38,721 bases of DNA from Chara braunii (taxonomy: Eukaryota; Streptophyta; Charophyceae; Charales; Characeae), in assembly GCA_003427395.1 (NCBI GenBank), contig BFEA01000785.1, positions 419,436 to 458,156 of the forward strand, read 5' to 3'. Shown here one piece after another: positions 21,467 through 29,589 of this stretch. Position numbers and translations under genes: made by a program. Under the pieces are notes generated by a model. It did no database searches, was not told the origin of the DNA, and saw only the letters and a list, made by a program, of their open reading frames with translations. How positions within the stretch are numbered: position 1 is the stretch's first letter; each line of letters opens with the position of its first letter.

Positions 21467-22820
21467 TTCCGCCGATCGGGGATCGATTGCTCAAGGCAGG
21501 TTTTCTAGTTCTTTCGTGCGAGTACAGCGGAGGCTGTCGTTTTGTACAGCGGATGGACGGCAACCCCTTTGTCGTCAAAGTACATTTTCGTTGTCGTTTT
21601 TTTTTTTTTTTTCCCTTTCAGTTCCGATATCCTATGTTGTTTTTCCAGTCCACTTGAATGTGTCGAAGTTCAAAGGAGGAGGATCGACGTCGTGTAAACA
21701 GCATAGAGACGTCGATGCGTTTTAAAGTTACCGTGGCTCCACCGTTAGGAATAATTCAGTTCGATGTGCTTTTGTGTTGCGCGCAACACAATTTAAAGTG
21801 CTCTTTCGAAAACTGATACCTAACTTTGTTTTTCGAACTTTGCCAAATACACTTTCTGTGTTTTCTACCCATGTGTGGAATGATGAGAAGCGGATTTCTT
21901 CCGATCAACAATGTCGTGAATTTTTTTTTATTTTTTTTTTTGGCAACGGGTTGCTCACGGGGTTGCTGACAATGGTCGACATGCTTATTTATCTTTAGCA
22001 ATGGGTTGCCCATCCACATTGTGTTTTTTCTCTTTTTTACTACAATCGTTTTCGCCAGAACAATATGAAAAAATACCCATGCATGTGAAAAACAGCGAAA
22101 AACGAACATCTATATCACCTGAATTTAAAACTCATGTCAACTGTATGAGCGCATCCTTCAGGAAACACTACGCAAGTATTGAGAGCAACAAAGGGATATA
22201 AGACAACAAGTCCTAATGTTAACAAAAGTCAGGAGAGACATGCACATACGACATCCATGAAATGGGAATCATCCACACAGCGGGAAGACAATGATATTGG
22301 AGGGAATGAAGCTTGCCACACGTGAGCATTACACCAAAAAAAGGTTCGTCGCATTTCGCACGAATGTCCGGATCGAACGTCGCACTTCAATGTGACGTCG
22401 AAGCGGCGGACAACCTTGCTGGAAGTCTATTGAATCGCCTAACGACGAAGCGTCTACCAAAGGAATATAAGGAACTACCGTGCGGGAAGTCTAGTGAACC
22501 GCCGAAGCGTCTACCAAAGGAATATAAGCAACTATTGAACTGCCTAACGCCGACACGTGTCCCGGGAACGCACGACGGAAATGGATTGCCGACCGATACA
22601 AAACACAACAAAAGGAGCCGAACTCAAACGACGTCACCGAGGGAAAATACTCACCCCACGACAATGCGACATCCACAACCCGCCACCCATCAACCCCGCT
22701 ATCCCATCCACCCATCCAACCATGCACCTCCTCGTTCAAAGCACCTGCCGAAAATGGCCTTCCACCAAGCACAGCAACGCTCGTTCCACCCTTCTCCAAA
22801 GGAAGCGATGACATCCTACA
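21467..22820. other. Harbinger internal non-coding region between convergent genes
   Basis: Contains T-rich runs (21599-21612, 21920-21941) and a two-copy 57-base tandem repeat in 22420-22530. The word GCGTCTACCAAAGGAATATA starts at 22450 and again at 22507. The open frame at 22313-22852 (Pro/His/Thr-rich) overlaps this repeat and has no recognised domain, so I do not call it. The region may hold terminators for both flanking genes. Confidence 0.55.
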
Positions 22821-24158
22821 TCAAAGCCGTCGGTCTCGAAGTGCATCCCTGAGCAAGTCGCCTTCCACGTTCGTGCATTCCCGCCGCCCGCCCGCGCCAT
22901 TGTCGACAATGGTCAAATCCACTCTGCGCCGAACACCGTCCTCATCCACCTCCCACAACAGGTTGTCGTCGAATTCAATCCCCGCGTCCAGAAGGATGTT
23001 GTGGAGCGTGCAGACGGCGACGAATTGCTGCGGCAACGTATTCAGGTTCGTCTTGTGTGTCCGCAGAAAAAGGCGCCACATGCACTTCAATCGACCGAAG
23101 GCTCTCTCCATACATCCCCGCGCCACCTTCTGCCACGTGTCAAAACGCTCCTCGTCGGGCCCCTGGTTTATTCCTCCGTACGGTTGCACAATCCAAGGGC
23201 AAGCAACCGGATAGCCGTTGTCACCCAACAGGTAACCGCGTGTCACGACGCCATGTGGAAGATTCTCCGAGGGCGCATCAAAAAGCTCACCTTGTTCCAC
23301 ACGCCTCCATAGTTGCGAATTGTATAGAACGCGCACATTGTGGACGCTCCCCGGATATCCGACGTGCACGTCAATGACACGCAGGTCAAGAACGACGACG
23401 ACCTGCGCCTGGACAGAGAACTTCTGCTTCTTGTCGTAGTAGTTCTCGGATGGTGCGTTGGACGGCTTGTCAATAAAGATATGCGTGCAGTCTATGGCGC
23501 CGAAGCAGTTCGGGAACCCCTTCTCCCGGAAACCGCGGAGGATCTGCGCACGTCTCCGCCCAACAGGCCACTTGATGGCGTCCGAATACGCCTTGAGCAG
23601 CGCAGAGGTCACATCACGGACGACTTGCAGCCCAATCGCCCTCCCGATACCGAAGGCCGACGTTCCGCTCTCGTACGTTTCGCCAGACGCCCATCTATAC
23701 AACGCAAAAGCAATCACCTGTTCAGGAGGAATAGGCGTCCTGTAGTGCGTCACCTTCTTTTCAACGTGCGCTGCACAAGCGGCAACTATCTGGTTGAACA
23801 ACGCTCTAGACATGCGCAACTTGTCCCGGTAGTAGTCCGCAGTGGCGTCATCAGACTGTCTCAAATCCTCCCACGTGCCACCTGTCCGACGTTTAATCCA
23901 CCACCTGGGCGTCGCCCGCGGAAACACGCCACACGACAGGGCGGAACACATCTGAAAGACTGCTTGGCAAGTGGCAACGCAATCCGGCGCTTCCATGACC
24001 CTCTGCAAAAGCAGTCTCCTTTTACGAAGCTGCAAACGCATGCCCCGTGATGATGATGACATATGGTTCATGTTGTTCAACACGACGGCGGTGACGGCCG
24101 TCGCCACAGCCTCCATCTCCTCTTCGTCAAGAAAACTGCCGCATCCATGGGCGTCCAT
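22821..24158 (-). CDS. PIF/Harbinger DDE transposase
   Basis: Cuts at the element ends and rejoins it elsewhere, working in the nucleus. The chosen ATG at 24156-24158 (MDAHGCGSFLDEEEME) gives 445 residues, a normal size; the frame stays open upstream to 24533, but that extension does not look conserved. A helix-turn-helix-like N-terminal domain (about residues 115-190, with RMSRALFNQIV and IPPEQVIAFALYRWA) precedes the nuclease. Catalytic residues are Asp223 in FGAIDCTHIF (codon 23490-23492), Asp313 in YLLGDNGYP and Glu351 in CMERAFGRLK. The order and spacing match the DDE_Tnp_4/Harbinger family. The frame is uninterrupted, so the enzyme may be active. It is convergent with the two plus-strand genes. 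Confidence 0.95.
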   Translation of the reverse strand: MDAHGCGSFLDEEEMEAVATAVTAVVLNNMNHMSSSSRGMRLQLRKRRLLLQRVMEAPDCVATCQAVFQMCSALSCGVFPRATPRWWIKRRTGGTWEDLRQSDDATADYYRDKLRMSRALFNQIVAACAAHVEKKVTHYRTPIPPEQVIAFALYRWASGETYESGTSAFGIGRAIGLQVVRDVTSALLKAYSDAIKWPVGRRRAQILRGFREKGFPNCFGAIDCTHIFIDKPSNAPSENYYDKKQKFSVQAQVVVVLDLRVIDVHVGYPGSVHNVRVLYNSQLWRRVEQGELFDAPSENLPHGVVTRGYLLGDNGYPVACPWIVQPYGGINQGPDEERFDTWQKVARGCMERAFGRLKCMWRLFLRTHKTNLNTLPQQFVAVCTLHNILLDAGIEFDDNLLWEVDEDGVRRRVDLTIVDNGAGGRRECTNVEGDLLRDALRDRRL

Positions 24159-24823
24159 CTCTTCTCCTGCACTCGCCTCAAGGTAACCGTCGACTGCGCC
24201 CTCGTAACCGCGACAACTTCCGCGTAACACCCTCCTAAACCGCACAACAGGGACTGCAACATGCGCCCACCGAAGGGCGGTGACGAGTTGCAAGGCACGC
24301 ACGACTCGCCCCACCTGCGCGTGCGCAACGGTAAGCGAACCGCAGAAGAACAGCCACGACGAAACAGCCACGACGAAGCCCGGCGCCTGGAGACGACGAG
24401 GAAGACACGCCACTCGCCACCACTCAACACTTGAAGCCCCGCGTGTGGAGTTGTACGAAGACTTCCCAGCGGTGGCGGAGGGACTCCTGCGCAGCCGACC
24501 GACGCACGAGCACTGCCCGCCACTCCCGCCCACTCACCAGCCGTCTGCCCGCGCCGGAATGACGTCTGCACCGTCTTCGTGCACGTAAATACAGTCCATT
24601 GGCGGATAGACATTTCGTGCGCCCCACGCATGCAGAAGGCTGCCGCGCCGCCAGCAAAATTCAAAATTCGAATTCCGAACTCCTCCAGCTTACGCGCGCT
24701 TCCCACCGAAGGGACCCGCACGGCGGCGGTCTGCAGCGCTGTGTACCACGGACACCACCCACTGCGGGACGGACATCGACGAGGCGGCTGCGTATACGAA
24801 TATACAAACAGGCCGCGGGACAA

Positions 24824-24939
24824 CTTTTAGGACGAGTCCTAAAAGATGTTTTTTAGGATTGCATGCAACCACACCGGACGAAATCGTAAAAAACCTTTAG
24901 GACTCCTCCTAAAAAGTTTAGGATTCTTTTAGGAGTGTC
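24824..24939. promoter_or_regulatory. Right subterminal repeat cluster
   Basis: Seven TTAGGA/TCCTAA words mirror the left cluster. They include a palindrome at 24824-24845 with 10-base arms (CTTTTAGGAC) and a GA centre. Shared spacing and sequence at both ends support a binding-site role for the element's own proteins. Confidence 0.65.
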
Positions 24940-24949
24940 TACGAGACCC
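24926..24949 (-). repeat. Harbinger right terminal inverted repeat
   Basis: Reverse complement begins GGGTCTCGTAGACACTCC, followed by the TTA duplication at 24950-24952. Confidence 0.9.
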
Positions 24950-24952
24950 TTA

Positions 24953-25940
24953 CTCACTAAAAAGTGAAATGAACGTGGACAGTACCCTGGCTTGGTGCTT
25001 TCACAGAAATGAGTTTGGGGCTGCAGGGCCAAAGACAGCATGAACACCCTCGGTCAGAGTGTCCTCCCACGGCTGTCAGAGAGTCCTCCCACGAGGAGGT
25101 AATGATGGCACAAGCACCATTGAACCCAAACCCCACCCCAAGTGGGGTATGCTGTTCAACGGAAGGTGGGCAGGGTTAGCACTTTTCTTGAACCGAAAAA
25201 AATAAACTTTTCATTTCCGCTACCTTAAAACAACGGCTAGATGCACAGCTCCACATGCATCTCCAACGTCGTGCGGGGTCACACGCGTTGGACTAGTTCG
25301 ACCGTGTAGGTATGTGGGACTTGGCCCCCGGCCTCAACTTCATTTAATTTATTCAAATTCAATTCAAAGATACAGAATTTCATAAAACGTCGATGGCCAG
25401 CACGTGCTTGGCTACAGTTGTTTGATATGACAACCCCGGTTCACCGCACTTGGCCGCGTTTCCAACCGGTAGAATGTCTGAGGCCATTCTCACCCTACGA
25501 GTTTTCAACCGGATCTGGCGGCAATGCCAGTCGCTTACATACATCCAGCGAAAACCCAGTGTCACTGCGGCCTACCCGCTATCAGGGCCCCGCTCCACTA
25601 CTCACCAAATCTGCAAAATCAGAATGAATTTTCCCCAGAGACAGCGAAAGATGCATGGCCATGTTTTTCGTCTTTTGTCCAATGGCATGTGGTCAGTAGT
25701 GGAGCGAGCGCCCCCATCCGCCCTGGCGATCCACAGTCCGGTTGGAATCCTCATCCGCTAGAGCGAACCAGAGGTTGAAAATGAAAGGGTAGGGCGCCGG
25801 CATGGGACTGCTTAGCTGGACATGGGAGGATGTGGCATGTCAATACGCGCTGTTTCATGTCCACGTCAGTAGAAATAGTGCAGCAGGGACACCCTGGAGG
25901 GTTGGATTTAATTTGGTTTTCGTTGGACAGGACGGCCTTC
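24953..25940. other. No gene seen
   Basis: Mixed-composition flanking sequence outside the Harbinger element. Short open frames lack domains. There is a small inverted repeat near 25125-25150 (CCCCACC..AGTGGGG). Confidence 0.5.
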
Positions 25941-25944
25941 CAGG

Positions 25945-26335
25945 CCTTTTTTATTGTCTTTATAGTATTACGGGGGGGGGGGAACCCCGTAGCAGGCACA
26001 TCCGTGCTCAAGCCTCCAACGAGCGAGGGAACATGCGGGAGTTGCACCTGCTACAGCAGGTGGGGCAAGACCGGGCAGGGGTCAGCCGGTAGCATCAGGA
26101 TCTAGCTTCTTCTATGGGCCAGTCACTGTGCCTCCCCTCTGGTCCCCTATCAGCAGTCTCTTCTCAATGCCACTTGGGGGACCAACGGCATATCTCTAGG
26201 TGGCAGGCGCCAAGCTTGCCCAGGAAGGTACATGAGGTGAATGGAGATTGAACCCAAAACCTCCTGAATGCCATTTGCGTGCCTTACCAACTGAGCTAGG
26301 CCGCTGATGCGGAAGTGCACATATTTGTCAGCGGC
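25945..26335 (-). mobile_element. Possible tRNA-derived SINE
   Basis: The minus strand carries a tRNA-like head (26240-26303), then about 250 bases of body, then a G/C run (25975-25984 on +) and an A-rich tail region near 25945-25970. That is the layout of a tRNA-headed SINE. Outer limits are approximate and no target duplication was found. Confidence 0.45.
26240..26303 (-). promoter_or_regulatory. tRNA-like RNA polymerase III promoter (A and B boxes)
   Basis: On the minus strand TAGCTCAGTTGGTAAGGC (26281-26298) fits the A box and GGTTCAATCTCC (26243-26254) fits the B box, at normal tRNA spacing. The D arm and acceptor pairing are poor, so this is a degenerate tRNA or SINE head rather than a working tRNA gene. 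Confidence 0.6.
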
Positions 26336-27130
26336 CTGGAGAGCCACGGGTTCACATATTTTGCGGGGACCTCTCTGGATGGGGGGATCCTGAGTCGGTT
26401 TCTGAATTTTGTCTAATTCCGAAGTCTGTAGTAGTAATTTCCTAAGTAGCCCCAATTTTTCTTAGCCAAGCCGGGTAAAGGCCCCGGTATCTCAACTTTC
26501 GAAGTCTATGTAAATTTTCATATGGGACGCTGGGCCCGGTTCCCAGCACGTGCTGCTCCCCACGAATAGATTGGAGCCTTGTTCCCCCCCCCCAAAAAAA
26601 AAAGAGGTCCCTACAAATGGCTATTTTTCCTTCTTTTTGGTATGCAAATGCCTATTTCCGTTTCACCTTTTCTATCTCAAATCAACAAAAAAATATATAT
26701 ATGTCAATCAATTGCCCGTTTGCCTTTGGCTGGCGGAATCTCATCAGGAAAACAAAAAGAAAAGGGGGGCAGATATTTGCGTGCTGCGTTGTGTGACTGC
26801 ACAAAACGTATGTCAGGAAACGGGTGAGCAGTGTGACCCGCAGGTGCCACATTTTTGCAAAATCCCATACCTAAAGTTTACCAAAATGCGTGCTAGTGTG
26901 AGCATGCCCTGAGTTCTGGTCGTGATTCCCCTTAAAGGCATCCAGGAGGACCCTAATTGCAGTCAGATACATCCCGGAAGTCGAGCGTGAGTATGCTCTC
27001 TATCAAAACCTATACTTCCCACACATCCACCGGACGGATCCCGTAGGATCTTGTCTGACTTGCGTCTGGGTCGGGGCGAGCCTTTTTCCTTTTTTTGGAG
27101 GGGGGGGGAACTACGCCGGAGTAAAAAAAA

Positions 27131-27194
27131 AGAGTTATAATTGCAGTATGGTCTACAGTTTCAAATTGCAGTTCGGGCAATGTATACAAACCAG
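27131..27194 (+). repeat. Partial copy of the fold-back unit at 27509-27639
   Basis: AGTTATAATTGCAGTATGG and following bases through GGGCAATGTATACAAACCAGC match the left arm of the complete unit downstream. A likely right-arm remnant is near 27474-27500. Confidence 0.6.
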
Positions 27195-27508
27195 CTTTTT
27201 TTTCTTTTTTTTTTTTCTATATTCTTCTCTCAACTTCTGTTTTTGCCTTTCACTACCTACTCCTAAGGCTATCTAGAGGGGACCCCTGCAAGCATAGTGT
27301 CCTCTCACTGTGAAGGGGAGATTTCATGTTGCCCCTTGCCCCTAATGTTTAGGGTATAGGGTTGGGGCCGCCAGTGGGGGTCTGGCTAACACAAAGACAG
27401 AGACCTGCCAGTAGCTGCGCCTCCCTTTCTCATCGTCCCCCAACCCAGCTTTCTGGCCAGGTAGGGTGCCTGAAGTGCAATTGAAAACTGTATGATAAGA
27501 AAAAAGAA

Positions 27509-27639
27509 GTTATAATTGCGCTATGGACCACAGTTTCAAATTGCATTTCGGGCAATGTATACAACCCAGCTTTCTGGCCAGGTAGGGTGCCCTAAGTGCA
27601 ATTGCAAACTGTATCTTGCCCCATAGTGCAATTATAACT
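27509..27639. repeat. Fold-back (MITE-like) unit
   Basis: The left arm begins AGTTATAATTGCGCTATGG and the right arm reverse-complements to AGTTATAATTGCACTATGG. The match continues imperfectly for about 50 bases, so most of the 131 bases can fold into one hairpin. It sits inside the 1268-base element. Confidence 0.6.
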
Positions 27640-27888
27640 CCTTTTCGTGACTCTATTTTTTATTTTTTTTTGGAGAAATGAACCGAGTCGATTCCAGGGG
27701 TGCTGGTAGGAGCAGACACCGCTAGCACTTCTGGGGGGGCTCCATCTATTGGTGGGGAGCATCACCTGCTGGAAAACGGGTCCAGCGTCCCTATACATAT
27801 GATGAGAAGTAGGCATGTTTATGTGTATGTTTGATCCGCTTTGTACAGACTGGGCTATGATAAGCCCTGAGTTCTATCCGTGCATCTT

Positions 27889-28013
27889 ACAGCCTTGAGC
27901 AGGCATGCTGTGTAAGTGTAAGTTTGTGTGCAGTGATCGGTTTCCACTGTCCATTATGTATATTACAGCCTTGTGCAGGTATGCTGTGTAATATGTACTT
28001 TTGTGTGCAATGA
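27889..28013 (+). repeat. Two-copy tandem repeat, ~74-base unit
   Basis: ACAGCCTTGAGCAGG(C)ATGCTGTGTAA with TTTGTGTGCAGTGA recurs as ACAGCCTTGTGCAGGTATGCTGTGTAA with TTTGTGTGCAATGA. Confidence 0.65.
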
Positions 28014-28246
28014 GCTGTGCTGGGAGCTGTGCATGTGTATGCTGGAGATGCCGTGGTTTTCTGTGAGTTGTGACTTGCAGTAGATGTGAGGTCTTTATGC
28101 CTGTGTGTGTCTGTCAGTGCAAATGTGTAAAGCTTCAAGTGTATAAACTGTGATTTCCATGTGATAGGCCGTGCCTGTGAGGTCTCTACTGTCTATTGTG
28201 CATACTAGCTAAGCGCCCACGGTGCGGGCGGTGTGGGCCATGCCCG

Positions 28247-28390
28247 CAGAAAATGAAATACGAAACGACAAACTGCTGCCCTGACGAAAAGAAAATGAAA
28301 AACGAAACGACAAACTGCTGCCCCGAAGAAAAAGAAAATGAAAAACGAAACGACAAACTGCTGCCCCGACGAAAAAGAAAAAAAATGACA
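28247..28390 (+). repeat. Tandem repeat, ~43-base unit, three copies
   Basis: Units of GAAAATGAAAAACGAAACG then ACAAACTGCTGCCCCGA are repeated three times with a few changes. Open frames on both strands across it (KNETTNCCP or SSLSFRFSF) are repeat products. Confidence 0.75.
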
Positions 28391-29586
28391 AACGGAGGAT
28401 GGCACGTCGCGCGGCGGTTGAGCGCTGCGGCCCGACACCGCCGGGTGCGGCGCTTAACCTGAGGTCATCATGCCCAGGGCGTCCCTACCACCCGCGACGG
28501 CCATAGCTGTGTTTTACGGCTATGGAGTTTGTCTGACGCGACTGACATCTGCGTCGGGAGCGGGGGCGGTGTGCCCATCTATACGCTATTTGTAACCAAG
28601 TACACGCTATTCGCAACCAGGATCGGCGCTTCCGTGTCGGCGCGACTGGTCTTCAGATTTGGAGCATTATGATCCACATCTCAATCTGCTGTGTTTGCTG
28701 CCTCTGCTGTGCGACAGCTTCTCGTCTATTGGCCAGGGGAGCGAGTTTGTCGAAGTATGACGAAGGCTCTGCCCACGGCTGACTTCCCGTACGTCAGACT
28801 GTGATGGGCATTCGTATCAGGTTTTTGGCTGCTGACAGGCAGGAGAATCTGATTGCTATATTTTACCGTGTGCCGTGTTAGGCCAACTGCTGCTTCTCTT
28901 CGCTGGATATCGCCGCTTTAGGCGAATACTCCTAAGTGTTTAATTAGTTCTTTTGGTTTTGGTTTCTGTTCCTTCTCGCCTCAGTTACACGGTTGTGGCT
29001 TGACACAGCACATTGGGCTTGTTCTCATCAGTCAGATAATGGTAACTGTGGTAACCCTAATAGAAATTGTGTGGTGCATTATGATGTGGAATTGATGGCA
29101 ACACTAATTAGGAATTCCATTGTGGTATCCTTGTTGGGACAGGAATTTTTGCGGTAACCTTGGCAACCCTAATTAGGAATTACGTAGGGCATTACGACTT
29201 AGGAATTAATCAAAACCCTAATTAGGATTAGTTCGGTGCCTTTGTTTTGGTGTTCTTTAGAGAGAGTATTAATTAGGATTAGTTTGGTGCGTTTGTTTTT
29301 TATGCTTCTTGACTGCGGGTTGCTGTGTGTTTAATTGGTATTTTTGGAAAGCGGGCGTCGGGGATTTGGTAGATTTTTTCTTTGCAGATTTTTTAGGAAT
29401 CGGGGATTTGGTAGTATTTTCTCTTTTGGAGGACAGTGGTTTTCTATAGGGGAGGGGCTCCACCCGACGAAGCAGGATTGGAGACCTTGCGGCCCCTGAA
29501 TTTGCAGCTCTTTGACATTGTATTTCTGCCTTGGGCACTGGACCCCAATAAAACTACTGTTTCTTTGGGGAAAAAAAAAAAAAAAA
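28391..29586 (+). mobile_element. Plus-strand retroposed segment ending in AATAAA and poly(A)
   Basis: An AATAAA signal at 29548-29553 lies about 20 bases before a 16-A tract (about 29571-29586), where the sequence abruptly changes to the minus-strand LINE. This is the 3' end of a polyadenylated transcript copied into DNA, or of a retroelement. No coding domain is seen upstream. Tandem AATTAGGAATT words occur at 29105-29275. The left limit is uncertain. Confidence 0.45.
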
Positions 29587-29589
29587 GAA

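Larger units (their letters stand above)
15687..24952. mobile_element. PIF/Harbinger DNA transposon with TTA target duplication (element 15690-24949)
   Basis: The element starts GGGTCTCGTTAGACACTCC at 15690, and its reverse complement begins GGGTCTCGTAGACACTCC at 24949. The terminal inverted repeats are about 25 bases with one indel. TTA flanks both ends (15687-15689, 24950-24952), the 3-base TWA-type duplication typical of PIF/Harbinger. Inside are a trihelix protein (+), a protein of unknown function (+) and a DDE transposase (-), the last convergent on the first two. Length is 9260 bases, including a 203-base N gap and a 265-base assembly artefact. The near-intact transposase and clean target duplication suggest a fairly young insertion. 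Confidence 0.93.
26524..27791. mobile_element. Non-autonomous terminal-inverted-repeat element, 1268 bases
   Basis: The left end GGGACGCTGGGCCCGG and the reverse complement of the right end GGGACGCTGGACCCG open inverted repeats of about 53 bases that also share CAGCA, TGCTCCCCAC and AATAGAT. TAT flanks both ends (26521-26523, 27792-27794), a possible 3-base target duplication. No transposase is encoded. The interior contains nested smaller repeats. Confidence 0.55.

Noticed and set aside
21208-21657. Poly-Asp protein starting MVAAAAAAAH
   Set aside because: It is only translated GCT and GAT repeats, with no domain outside the repeat.
22313-22852. 179-residue Pro/His/Thr-rich open frame inside the Harbinger element
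   Set aside because: It overlaps a tandem duplication and the 3' end of the transposase, has low-complexity composition and no family resemblance.
24159-24533. N-terminal 125-residue extension of the transposase with a signal-like hydrophobic stretch
   Set aside because: The extension exceeds the usual Harbinger transposase length and a good Met lies at 24158. Treated as open upstream leader.
26240-26303. Functional tRNA gene on the minus strand
   Set aside because: A and B boxes are good but D-stem and acceptor pairing are poor and no clear anticodon arm forms.
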